Position numbers and translations under genes: made by a program
Notes under the pieces: model-generated
Told to the model about the DNA's origin: nothing
Database searches by the model: none
What the model saw: only the letters and a program-made list of their open reading frames with translations
Origin: an uncultured cyanobacterium
GTDB lineage: Bacteria > Cyanobacteriota > Cyanobacteriia > PCC-6307 > Cyanobiaceae
DNA length: 43,129 nucleotides
Assembly: GCA_903858015.1 (NCBI GenBank)
Contig: CAIOGZ010000044.1
Coordinates: 1 to 43,129 of the forward strand
Direction of reading: 5' to 3'
Part shown: positions 7,904-19,218 of the stretch, piece after piece
How positions within the stretch are numbered: position 1 is the first letter of the stretch
Layout of the letters: the number at the start of each line of letters is the position of its first letter

Positions 7904-9643
7904 ATGCTTGCCCCCTCGCCGGCCGGCTTCCGCCGGCTCTGGCCCCTGCTCAGGCCCCACCGGTCCCGCCTGTTGGCCGGTGGCTTTTGCATGCTCGTTT
8001 TCGTGGCCTGTTGGCCGCTACTGGCCGCCCTGGCCGGCCGCTTGATCCCGGCGATCGGGGCCGGTGACTTCCCGGCGGTGCTGCGCAACATCGGCCTCGC
8101 CCTGGCGGTGTTCCTGGTGCAGAAGGCCGCCCAGTTTGGCCAGGACACGCTGCTGGCCGGGCCCGCCCTAGCCGTGAGCCAAGACCTACGCCGCCAGCTG
8201 TTCGCCCGCCTGCAGCGGCTCGAATTCGGCGCCCTCGAAAAGCTCTCCGCCGGCGATCTCACCTATCGCCTCACCGAAGACGCCGACCGGGTCGGGGAGG
8301 TGATCTACAAAACCCTGCAAGACAGCACCCCCAGCGCCCTGCAGCTGGTCGCGGTGTTGGGCTACATGCTCTGGCTCGATTGGCCCCTGGCCCTGGCCAC
8401 CTTGCTCTTGGCGCCGGTGGTGGCGGTGATGGTGAGCCTGTTCGGTGCCCGGGTGATGGGGGCGGCCGAGCGCAGCCAGAAGCAGGTGAGCGAGCTGGCC
8501 TCCCTGCTCGGGGAGGCGATCGGCGGCCTGCCGCTGGTGCGCGCGTTTGCGGCTGAACCCTGGCTGCAGAAGCGTTTTGATACGGAAGTGGACCTGCACC
8601 GCCGCGCCCGGTACCGCACCTTGAGGCTGCTGGCCCTGCAGCACCCGGTGGTGGGCTTCATCGAAGCGGCCGGCATCCTGGCGGTGCTCTTGATCGGCGC
8701 CGCCCGCATCCACAGCGGCGGCCTCAGCAGCGCCGGCTTCAGCAGTTATGTGGCGGCGTTGCTGATGTTGATCGATCCGATCGCCCATCTCAGCACCAAC
8801 TACAACGAATTCCAGCAGGGTCAGGCCTCGCTGCGGCGGCTGCGGGCGATCGAGGCCGAACCGGTGGAGCCCCCCGATCGCCCCGGCGCCCGGCCGCTGG
8901 CCCAGGTGCGCGGCGAGCTGGTGCTGGAGGGGGTGAGCTTCGGCTACGACCCCGCCAAACCGGTGCTCCACCACCTCAATCTGCAGATCACGCCGGGTCA
9001 GATGGTGGCCCTGGTGGGCCCCTCAGGCGCCGGCAAGAGCACCCTGTTTTCACTGCTGCTGCGCTTCAACACCGCCCAACGGGGTCGGGTGCTGCTCGAT
9101 GGCCAGGATCTGGCCGACCTGCGGGCGCGGGATTTGCGCCGCGCCGTGGCCCTGGTGCCCCAGCAGAGCCGGGTGTTTTCCGGCACCGTGGGGGAGGCGA
9201 TTGCCTTTGGCCGGCCCGCCAGCGCTGAGCAGATCCGCCAGGCGGCTCGCCTGGCCAATGCCGATGGCTTCATTGAAGCGCTCAGCGGTGGCTACGGCGC
9301 CAGGCTGGAGGAAGGGGGCAGCAACCTCTCCGGCGGCCAGTTGCAGCGGCTGGCCATCGCCAGGGCCGTGCTCGGCAATCCGGCGGTGCTGCTGCTGGAT
9401 GAGGCCACCAGTGCCCTCGATGCCGAGGCCGAGGAGGCCGTGCAGCGGGGCCTGGAGCAGGCGATGGCGGGTCGCACCGTGCTGGTGATCGCCCACCGCC
9501 TGGCCACCGTGCAGGAGGCCCACCGAATCCTGGTGCTCGAAGCCGGGCGGATCGTGGAGGAGGGCAACCACGACAGCCTGATGGCCCGCGGCGGCCGCTA
9601 CCGCGACCTCTGCCAGCGTCAGCTGATCCGCAGCGAGGGCTGA
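7904..9643 (+). CDS. ABC exporter, fused permease and ATPase (MsbA-like)
   Basis: 579 aa half-transporter. The first ~310 residues form the six-helix exporter permease domain, with hydrophobic stretches beginning LLAGGFCMLVFVACWPLLAAL. The ATPase domain follows with Walker A GPSGAGKST, Q-loop region LVPQQSRVFSGT, signature NLSGGQLQRLAIARA, Walker B VLLLDEATSALD and the switch His in IAHRL. It should work as a homodimer in the cytoplasmic membrane. The MsbA/multidrug/lipid exporter class is clear; the substrate cannot be read from sequence. The ATG at 7904 follows closely the divergent S4 gene. Confidence 0.92.
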   Translation: MLAPSPAGFRRLWPLLRPHRSRLLAGGFCMLVFVACWPLLAALAGRLIPAIGAGDFPAVLRNIGLALAVFLVQKAAQFGQDTLLAGPALAVSQDLRRQLFARLQRLEFGALEKLSAGDLTYRLTEDADRVGEVIYKTLQDSTPSALQLVAVLGYMLWLDWPLALATLLLAPVVAVMVSLFGARVMGAAERSQKQVSELASLLGEAIGGLPLVRAFAAEPWLQKRFDTEVDLHRRARYRTLRLLALQHPVVGFIEAAGILAVLLIGAARIHSGGLSSAGFSSYVAALLMLIDPIAHLSTNYNEFQQGQASLRRLRAIEAEPVEPPDRPGARPLAQVRGELVLEGVSFGYDPAKPVLHHLNLQITPGQMVALVGPSGAGKSTLFSLLLRFNTAQRGRVLLDGQDLADLRARDLRRAVALVPQQSRVFSGTVGEAIAFGRPASAEQIRQAARLANADGFIEALSGGYGARLEEGGSNLSGGQLQRLAIARAVLGNPAVLLLDEATSALDAEAEEAVQRGLEQAMAGRTVLVIAHRLATVQEAHRILVLEAGRIVEEGNHDSLMARGGRYRDLCQRQLIRSEG

Positions 9644-9697
9644 TCGAGAGGGCCTACAACTCGCCGACTACAATCAGCCAGCATTCCGTGTTTTGTC

Positions 9698-9928
9698 GTG
9701 CAGACCCCCGATCAACAACCCCCCGTGCTCACCTTCGAGGGCAAGCGCTACGACCTCAACAGCCTGCCCGATGAAGTCAAGGAGTTGGTGCGGGGCATGC
9801 AGGTGGCCGACGCCCAGCTGCGGATGCACGAAGACACCCTCAAGGTGCTGGCCGTTGGCCGCCAGTCGATGGCGATGCAGCTGAACGATCGGCTCCAATC
9901 GATCGCGCCCTTGCCGGGCGAGGGCTGA
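9698..9928 (+). CDS. Small conserved protein, DUF6447-like
   Basis: 76 aa from a GTG start 54 nt after the ABC exporter. The segment LTFEGKRYDLNSLPDEVKELV resembles the DUF6447 pattern found in small cyanobacterial and cyanophage proteins, followed by a helical, Gln- and Met-containing tail (VADAQLRMHEDTLKVLAVGRQ). No catalytic motif, signal peptide or membrane segment. Function unknown. The short distance suggests, but does not prove, transcription with the exporter. The gap 9929-10075 to the convergent neighbour shows nothing definite. Confidence 0.7.
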   Translation: MQTPDQQPPVLTFEGKRYDLNSLPDEVKELVRGMQVADAQLRMHEDTLKVLAVGRQSMAMQLNDRLQSIAPLPGEG

Positions 9929-10075
9929 AGCCGGAAGGCCCCGGGCTGGTGGCAGGGCGATCAGTTCGCCCGGCCCGGCCGGCGGCTGGCGTTGATGGCC
10001 CGCTGAGCCCAGCGATGCAGGTCTGCGGGCCTACCCAATAGCCGTTCAAGCGATTGGCGGCCCAGGCAAGCCGGC

Positions 10076-10753
10076 TCAGGCGAGCGGGCTGAGGTCTTCG
10101 AAGCGGAAGGTTTGGCGGCTGTCACCGGTGGCAGCTGTGGGGTCGTCCTGGACGATCTGCCGCTCGGCCAGCACCCAGGGCCCTGCTGGTGTAAGGGGGG
10201 TGAAGGTATCGGTGAAGCGATTGACACTGCCTTTGGCCTCGCCGCTGGCCGGATCGCTATAGCGGCTGCTGTAGGTGTGGCTGAGGTAGCCGGATCCGGT
10301 GTCGGTGGTGCTGAGCGTGAAGATCGTCACCACGGTGCCGTGGATGTGGCGATGGACCATCGTCACCACATTGTCCTTGATGCGATAACGATCACCGGCA
10401 TTCTTGCCACCCACAATCACCTCGGTGCCCACCGCATCGGTGTCACCCGCCGTGAAGGTGTTTTCAGCATGGGTCTGGTCAAAGCTGCGGCGCACCCGGT
10501 GGATCGCCACTTCCCACAACTGGGAGGCCACCGCCTTTTGGATCTCGGCGTCGTCGATGCCTTCGACGCTGGCCTTGAGGTCGGAGCCCACCTGGAAGCT
10601 GCCCTCGACGCGGCGATCGCCCTGCTCCCACACGCAACGGCCCTGGTAGCCGCCGAAGCCCGGCTCCCAGGTGTAGCGGTTCTCGTAGGTGGCGCGGAAC
10701 AGCTCGCGCAGGTCGGTGCCGGGGGCGATGGGGGCATGAAGCGTTGCAGTCAT
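10076..10753 (-). CDS. DUF3386 family protein
   Basis: 225 aa, starting at the ATG of MTATLHAP. The sequence LRELFRATYENRYTW, GGYQGRCVWEQGDRRVEG and VEGIDDAEIQKAVASQLWEVAIHRVRRSF is characteristic of the cyanobacterial DUF3386 family, a soluble beta-rich protein of unknown function. No signal peptide or membrane segment. It follows the RES toxin gene on the same strand with a gap of about 107 nt, so it is probably transcribed separately. Confidence 0.85.
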   Translation of the reverse strand: MTATLHAPIAPGTDLRELFRATYENRYTWEPGFGGYQGRCVWEQGDRRVEGSFQVGSDLKASVEGIDDAEIQKAVASQLWEVAIHRVRRSFDQTHAENTFTAGDTDAVGTEVIVGGKNAGDRYRIKDNVVTMVHRHIHGTVVTIFTLSTTDTGSGYLSHTYSSRYSDPASGEAKGSVNRFTDTFTPLTPAGPWVLAERQIVQDDPTAATGDSRQTFRFEDLSPLA

Positions 10754-10860
10754 GGCGGGCAAATCAGCGGTGCAGGAGAGCCTAGGAGCGCGCGGCGCCC
10801 AGGCTCAGCACGCTGAGGTAGGGCTCCGTTGCCTGCCGCTGGACGAACCAGGCCTGCACG

Positions 10861-11436
10861 TTAAAGACGTCCCTGGTGCCGAACGAACGGCAGCAGCTCC
10901 GCAGGCGGCCGCCCTTGCTTCACGCAGGCCCAGCCCGCCAATAGCTTGGCCTCACACCAGAGCACGAACACTTGGGGCGGCTCGGGGAGGTCATCGTCGG
11001 CTTCCCCCCCATCGCTGCAGCGGCGACAGGAATGGGTGGATGGGTCTTGGATCGCCGCCGACAGGGCCCTCAGCCCCAGGGCCCCTTTGGCCTTGAGGTG
11101 TTCGATGGCTTGCTGGCGGCGTTGCCTGGCCCCCGCATCGGTGGCCAAGACATCGTCAATCTTCAGCTCCACCTCTGGCAGCTCTGCATCGCTCCAGGAT
11201 TCAGGAATCAGCACGGCCCACAGGGCTGCGGCCACACCGTCGAGATCTTCAGGGTCGGTGATCTCCTGTCCCCGAAGCCATTCGGCCCAGGCCACCAGGG
11301 GGGAGCTGGCCAGGTAGTGCACCGGCTCGTCTCCCTGCTGGTTCCAGCGTCCCGAGCGCTGGCCCGGACCACTCCACAGGAACGGATAGCGGCGATCACA
11401 AACCCGAAAGCCCAGCCGGTAAGGGGCCATGGCCAT
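10861..11436 (-). CDS. RES-domain toxin (NAD-targeting family)
   Basis: 191 aa. RES toxins are NAD+ glycohydrolases/phosphorylases that deplete NAD+. Seen here are an N-terminal YRLGFRV with an Arg/Tyr pair, RSGRWNQQGDEPVHYLA and SPLVAWAEWLR, which match the conserved Arg- and Glu-bearing strands of the fold. The catalytic Ser is not pinned by eye. The C-terminal half contains a clustered CRRCSDGGEADDD segment that looks like a loop insertion. Its ATG overlaps the stop of the upstream antitoxin by one base (TAATG), the coupling expected of a toxin-antitoxin operon. Confidence 0.82.
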   Translation of the reverse strand: MAMAPYRLGFRVCDRRYPFLWSGPGQRSGRWNQQGDEPVHYLASSPLVAWAEWLRGQEITDPEDLDGVAAALWAVLIPESWSDAELPEVELKIDDVLATDAGARQRRQQAIEHLKAKGALGLRALSAAIQDPSTHSCRRCSDGGEADDDLPEPPQVFVLWCEAKLLAGWACVKQGRPPAELLPFVRHQGRL

Positions 11437-12203
11437 TAGCTGGCCACCATGCCCGCCTGCGTGGCTTCCGCCAAGGCTTTGAGTCGGCGCGGGCCGGGAT
11501 GCTCCGGCAACCAGCTCCCTTCCAGCAGGGCGAGGGGGGTGGCCCCCGCGAGGGCTTGGCGGGGCCGGGCAAACCAGCGCCTGATGCCGATGGCGTTGTA
11601 GGAGCCCTCCAGCGCTTCCACCACCAGGGCCAGCCAGTGCAGCCGGGCTGCCACCCCATCGGGGCAGCGGCGCTCACCCGCCCCATAGCGGCGCAGGCTG
11701 GCATGGGAGATCGAGAGAATCTGGCCGAGGAGTTCATCGCCACACACCTCCCTCAGCCCGGGCCACTCCCCTGCGGGTGTGGGCGAGTCCTCCAAAAGTT
11801 GGTGGAAGGCCACCAGCAACGCCTGGCGCTGATCGGGATCGTTGGGCCCAATCCTTTGCCAGCGCTGGTTGATCCCATGGCATAGCCCAGCCTGAACAAT
11901 GGAGCCAATCACCACGTCGATCTCGGCTGCAGGATCAGGGAGCAAACCCATCCGGTTCACCCGAGCGCGCAGGGCCGCCTCGGCGGCGGAAATCCTTGTT
12001 GCTGACTCTGTAGGTGGTTTCGCGGTTGCAGCCTGGAGGGCTCTGGCTCCCCTGAAAGTCCCGCCGGATGGGAGAACATCCGCGGCCGCGGTATCAGCGC
12101 TCCTGGAAGCCGAGCGGGCGGCCATTTTGGTTGTAGCAGCAGCAACGTTCACGGCCTTTGGGGCGCGTCGTTCTGGGACGGATGCTTTTTGGACTTTCTT
12201 CAT
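11436..12203 (-). CDS. Xre/MbcA-type antitoxin with long basic N-terminus
   Basis: 255 aa. The C-terminal ~110 residues match Xre-MbcA antitoxins: a helix-turn-helix region around ILSISHASLRRYGAGER, then ALEGSYNAIGIRRWFARPR and TPLALLEGSW, the toxin-binding part. The first ~85 residues are unusual for the family: Ala/Thr/Ser-rich and strongly basic (MKKVQKASVPERRAPKA onward), probably disordered and perhaps an extra DNA-binding arm. A GGAG lies just before the ATG. It is first in the operon and likely autorepresses it together with the RES toxin. Confidence 0.82.
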   Translation of the reverse strand: MKKVQKASVPERRAPKAVNVAAATTKMAARSASRSADTAAADVLPSGGTFRGARALQAATAKPPTESATRISAAEAALRARVNRMGLLPDPAAEIDVVIGSIVQAGLCHGINQRWQRIGPNDPDQRQALLVAFHQLLEDSPTPAGEWPGLREVCGDELLGQILSISHASLRRYGAGERRCPDGVAARLHWLALVVEALEGSYNAIGIRRWFARPRQALAGATPLALLEGSWLPEHPGPRRLKALAEATQAGMVAS

Positions 12204-12348
12204 GCTCCGATCCTAGACCAGGTTCAAAGGATCGACATCCGAGCATCGTTTTGCAGCAGTGGCAGCCGGCGCGCTGCGATTGGTGGTTGGTCTGAACGAA
12301 TCAGAATGGAAAGGAATGCACTCACCACAGAGGAAAAATCCATACCAA

Positions 12349-12377
12349 GAAGGTCAATCAGAGCTAGCTTGACCTTC
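12349..12377. promoter_or_regulatory. Inverted repeat upstream of RES-Xre operon
   Basis: GAAGGTCAA (12349-12357) and TTGACCTTC (12369-12377) are perfect 9-bp inverted copies with an 11-bp centre. No T run follows on either strand, so a terminator is unlikely. It lies between the carB 3' end and the antitoxin start, about 145 bp from the latter, in an AT-richer stretch. An operator for the Xre protein is possible but unproven. The rest of 12204-12453 shows no gene. Confidence 0.35.
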
Positions 12378-12453
12378 AAGACTTAGGCAGCGCCAGGGCA
12401 GCAGGCATGAGCAGCGCCCCGTCAAGCCCACCCTCCAGCCTTGCCGCCGCCGC

Positions 12454-15789
<3,336 letters not shown>

Positions 15790-15985
15790 GGGCTGATCAC
15801 TGGCCAAACCTGCCCAGCCTCTCACGTCCCCAGTCACGCCTGGTGGTCATGCCTGCGGGTCCGGGGGCCTGCTGGCCCAGGGGCCTGCTGGTGGGCCTTG
15901 GTCGGCGATCACGCCATCGCCGGATCGATGCCGCATCGCAACGATCGCTAGTGTGAAGCACATCCAGCCGTCCAAGCCGCCGCCG

Positions 15986-16621
15986 ATGAGCGAACTCCAG
16001 CGCCTGAAGGGGCTATTGCCCCCGGAGATGCAGAGCTGGGTGTTCGTGGAAGCTTCCGCCTCCGTCGACCCCCCCTTGATCACGATCGAGGAGATCGGCC
16101 GCGATGAGGTGGAGATCCAGGTGGATCTCGAGAAATGGGATGCCTTGGCGCTCGATCACCGTAACTTGCTGTTCTGGCACGAGGTGGGGCGCATCCAGAA
16201 CGATGCCGTTCCCCGCGATGGCTGGGAGATGGCGGCCCTGGCGATCGGTCTGGGGGGGGCGATCGGCGAACTCTGGGTGCAAGACGCCATGCTGCTATTC
16301 ATGGCCCTGGGCCTGTCGGGCTTCGCCGGCTACCGCCTCTATCTCAAAAACAACTCGGAGAAGCGTCTGCAAGATGCGATCTCGGCCGACGAGCGGTCGA
16401 TCGATCTGGCCTGCCGCTTTGGTTACAGCCTCCCCAATGCCTACAAGAGCCTTGGCGGTGCCCTCAAGGAGTTGGTGGAGCAAACCCGCAAGAAAAAGAA
16501 GCGCTCCTTCTACGAAGACCGCTTGGAGGCCCTGCGCAAGAGCGCCGGCAAGGCCCGCGCCGAGATGGCCCAGCAGGAGGGCTCCCGCCAATCCGTGACC
16601 AGTGAGAACGTCTATGGTTGA
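15986..16621 (+). CDS. DUF3318 membrane protein
   Basis: 211 aa from the ATG of MSELQRLKGLLPPEMQ; a GTG at 15953 would add 11 residues. It matches the cyanobacterial DUF3318 family: an N-terminal soluble part with FWHEVGRIQNDAVPRDGWE, two adjacent hydrophobic segments (MAALAIGLGGAIGELWV and AMLLFMALGLSGFAGY), and a basic helical C-terminus (TRKKKKRSFYEDRLEAL). Function unknown; a membrane location is inferred. Its end overlaps the start of rsfS by 8 nt, so the two are translationally linked. Confidence 0.88.
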   Translation: MSELQRLKGLLPPEMQSWVFVEASASVDPPLITIEEIGRDEVEIQVDLEKWDALALDHRNLLFWHEVGRIQNDAVPRDGWEMAALAIGLGGAIGELWVQDAMLLFMALGLSGFAGYRLYLKNNSEKRLQDAISADERSIDLACRFGYSLPNAYKSLGGALKELVEQTRKKKKRSFYEDRLEALRKSAGKARAEMAQQEGSRQSVTSENVYG

Positions 16622-17108
16622 TTCCACTCCCCACCTGCCTGGCCCTGGAACTGGGGCCGCTGGAGCTGGGGCCCCTGGAGCTGAACCCTCCAACGCAGCC
16701 CGCCCTGCTGCTTCCGCCGACAGCGAAGCCCTGGCCCGGCTCGTTGCCGAGGCCTGCGACGATCGCAAAGCCGTCGATATCCGCTTGATTCGGGTTGAGG
16801 AGATTTCTTCCCTGGCCGATTGGTTCGTGATCTGCACGGGCCTCAGTGATGTGCAGGTGCGGGCGATCGCCCGCTCGGTAGAGGATTGCCTTGAGCAGGA
16901 GCTGGGCCGTCTGCCCTTGCGCCGCGAAGGTCAGAGTGAGGGGCGCTGGGTTTTGCTCGATTACGGCGAAGTGATCGTCCATGTCCTCACCCCCCAGGAG
17001 CGGGCCTACTACGACCTCGAATCCTTCTGGGGCCATGGTGACCAGGTGCGCTACGTCAGCCCGGTTGGTAAATCAGTCGGCAACCCAGTCGGCAACGGTG
17101 GCAGCTGA
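16614..17108 (+). CDS. rsfS: Ribosome silencing factor RsfS (Iojap)
   Basis: 164 aa. RsfS binds L14 on the large ribosomal subunit and blocks subunit joining in starvation. The domain starts near residue 40: LARLVAEACDDRKAVDIRLIRVEEISSLADWFVICTG, then EGQSEGRWVLLDYGEVIVHVLTPQERAYYDLE, all family hallmarks. The first ~35 residues are a Gly/Ala/Pro-rich tail produced by imperfect DNA repeats of the type CTGGAGCTGGGG, longer than usual. The ATG lies inside the end of the DUF3318 gene. Confidence 0.95.
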   Translation: MVDSTPHLPGPGTGAAGAGAPGAEPSNAARPAASADSEALARLVAEACDDRKAVDIRLIRVEEISSLADWFVICTGLSDVQVRAIARSVEDCLEQELGRLPLRREGQSEGRWVLLDYGEVIVHVLTPQERAYYDLESFWGHGDQVRYVSPVGKSVGNPVGNGGS

Positions 17109-17118
17109 GCCTGGCTTG

Positions 17119-17637
17119 ATGGCAGATCCCAGCTCCGACCTGCCCGTCCAGGACACCCCCTGTCCGGTGCCGCCTGAGCAGCGTCCCTTGGCTGAATACG
17201 GCCAGCTGCTGCGCTCCTGGTTCTTTGCCTGGCCGGCTGCAGGTTCTGCGCACTTGTTGCGTTGTCTTGGTCTCAGTTGGCTGTTGCTCTTGCCCCCCAG
17301 TCTGGTGGTGGCTAGCGGCAGCCTTACCCTCCAACATGACCACCTGCGACTGGGCATCGCGGCGGCCACCGCCGCCTTGTTGCTACCGGTGCTGTTGCTC
17401 TGCCGCCAGTGGCTGGGCTGGGCCTATGTGAGGCGGCGTCTGGTTGCGGAACGGGTGGAGTACGAGGAATCGGGCTGGTACGACGGCCAGGTCTGGGAGA
17501 AGCCGATCGCCTGGCGCCAGCAGGATCTGTTGGTGGCCCGCTATCAGGTCGATCCTGTGCTGCTGAGGCTGCGCCAGGGAGCTGCCCTGGCGGCCGCGCT
17601 GCTGCTGGCGGGAGCGGGGTTCTGTCAGGCTCTCTGA
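17119..17637 (+). CDS. CGLD27 family membrane protein
   Basis: 172 aa from the ATG of MADPSSDLP, 10 nt after rsfS. The motif ERVEYEESGWYDGQVWEKP with following DLLVARYQVDPVLLRLR is the signature of CGLD27 proteins (conserved in the green lineage and diatoms; DUF1230). Two hydrophobic stretches before it (LLRCLGLSWLLLLPPSLVVA and AAATAALLLPVLLLC) and one at the C-terminus suggest an integral membrane protein. A plant homologue has been linked to iron and photosynthesis phenotypes; the molecular role here is unknown. Confidence 0.92.
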   Translation: MADPSSDLPVQDTPCPVPPEQRPLAEYGQLLRSWFFAWPAAGSAHLLRCLGLSWLLLLPPSLVVASGSLTLQHDHLRLGIAAATAALLLPVLLLCRQWLGWAYVRRRLVAERVEYEESGWYDGQVWEKPIAWRQQDLLVARYQVDPVLLRLRQGAALAAALLLAGAGFCQAL

Positions 17638-17736
17638 ACCGCGCAGAGCTTTTCCCCTTCCCCAACCGCCCTTCCCCAGCCGCTCCTGCCCAGCAGCCGC
17701 CCCTGCCCAGCAGCCCCTCCCCAACCGCCCATCGCC

Positions 17737-18708
17737 ATGACCCTGTCCTCCAGCTTTACGGGATCGTCCCGGCCTGGCGTGCCGCCGCTGGATGTGCGGT
17801 TGCTGCGCAACGGCATCGCCGAATCCCGGCACCGGGTGCATGCGGTGGTCTGCGACCAGCGGGGCCGCGTGCTGTTGCGCGCCGGCGATCCCCAGCAGCT
17901 CAGTTTCATCCGTTCGGCCCTCAAACCGTTCCAGGCCACCACCTTTGTGGCCAGTGGGGCGGCCGATCGGGGCGACTGCGGCGAGCGGGGGCTAGCGATC
18001 GCCTGCGCCTCCCATGCCGGCACCGCCGCCCATGCCCGCGAAGCGTTTCGCCTGCTTTGGGGAGCCGATTTGGAGGCCGACCGTTTGCAATGCCCGGTGC
18101 CCCCTGGCGCCAGCAGTGCCCTTGAGCACAACTGTTCGGGCAAGCATGCCGCCTTTCTGGCCACCTGCCGCCAGATGCACTGGCCGGTGGAGAGCTACCT
18201 CCACCATGACCATCCCCTGCAGCAGGAGGTGGTAAAACGCGTGGCCGAATTGCTCGGTCTACCCGCCGCCGAGCTGGTGCAGGCCCGCGATGACTGCGGG
18301 GCCCCCACCCTCCAGTTGCAACTGGCCCAGATGGCCCTGTTGTTTGCCCATCTGGCCGCCGGCCAGCACCCCGATCTCGAACGGCTGAGCCGCGCGATGC
18401 TGGCCTATCCCGAGCTGGTGGCGGGCGATGGCCGTTTTGATACCGCCTTGATGCGGCTTGGCCATGGCCAGGTGCTGAGCAAAGGAGGGGCCGAGGGCAT
18501 CCAATGCCTTAGCCGCGTTGGGGAGGGCATGGGCGTGGCGATCAAGGTCGAGGACGGCGCCTCAAGGGCCAAGCATGCCGTGGCCCTCCATGTCCTCGAG
18601 CAACTGGGCTGGTTAACGCCGATGACCCTGGAGGAATTGGGTCAGGCCTTCCTTTCTCCCGGCCAGCACCTGAAGTTGGATGTGCGTGGCGAGCTCCGTT
18701 TCGATTGA
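17737..18708 (+). CDS. Asparaginase, Rhizobium-type (Asparaginase_II family)
   Basis: 323 aa. It is predicted to hydrolyse asparagine to aspartate and ammonia. It belongs to the Pfam Asparaginase_II (Rhizobium etli ReAII-like) family, not the bacterial type I/II or Ntn-hydrolase classes. Evidence: FIRSALKPFQ with the Ser-Lys pair, ACASHAGT, HNCSGKHAAFLATC with Cys/Lys, and RDDCGAPT. Length is usual. The 90 nt before the ATG are almost pure C/T and carry no Shine-Dalgarno motif. It is the last protein gene of the carB-side block before the initiator tRNA. Confidence 0.9.
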   Translation: MTLSSSFTGSSRPGVPPLDVRLLRNGIAESRHRVHAVVCDQRGRVLLRAGDPQQLSFIRSALKPFQATTFVASGAADRGDCGERGLAIACASHAGTAAHAREAFRLLWGADLEADRLQCPVPPGASSALEHNCSGKHAAFLATCRQMHWPVESYLHHDHPLQQEVVKRVAELLGLPAAELVQARDDCGAPTLQLQLAQMALLFAHLAAGQHPDLERLSRAMLAYPELVAGDGRFDTALMRLGHGQVLSKGGAEGIQCLSRVGEGMGVAIKVEDGASRAKHAVALHVLEQLGWLTPMTLEELGQAFLSPGQHLKLDVRGELRFD

Positions 18709-18879
18709 TCACCAACCCACCACCAAGCCCCAGGTCATGGGCAGCTGCGGTTGGTCAGCGGCGGTTGATCAGCAGCGGAAGGTGGGCTGGTAGGATTCAT
18801 CTGTCGGCAACACCCGACACGGGACCCAGATCCATCCATCCGGTCTAACCGCCCGGACACTGTGTGGTTTCTTGGCTGT

Positions 18880-18956
<77 letters not shown>

Positions 18957-18987
18957 CTTTTCCAACCAGCCGATCTGGCTTCGATCC

Positions 18988-19010
18988 CCCGGCCCAAGGC
19001 CGGGTTTTTT
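18988..19010 (+). terminator. Rho-independent terminator after tRNA-fMet
   Basis: CCCGGCC (18988-18994), loop CAA, GGCCGGG (18998-19004), then six T. A perfect 7-bp GC stem with T run, oriented for plus-strand transcripts from the tRNA. The 208 nt that follow up to the GMC oxidoreductase show no gene. Confidence 0.9.
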
Positions 19011-19218
19011 ATGGGTGCTGCCAGGGCCCCGCCTGGAGGGCCAAGGCGGTGCCGCCCAGGCGGCCGATCAACGGCGAGGATGCAGCAACGCCGTATCGAG
19101 CCCGTTCCTTTGCCATGGCGCCCTCCGACCCATCCTCCCTGCCGCCGCATCGGAGTGGCGCCTGGGGCTGCGGCGCTTCCTTGCCTAGGGATGCTGTCTT
19201 TCGGGGGGGCGCCCAGGC

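Noticed and set aside
8186-8974. 262-codon minus-strand ORF inside the ABC exporter
   Set aside because: Reverse-frame shadow of a well-conserved transporter.
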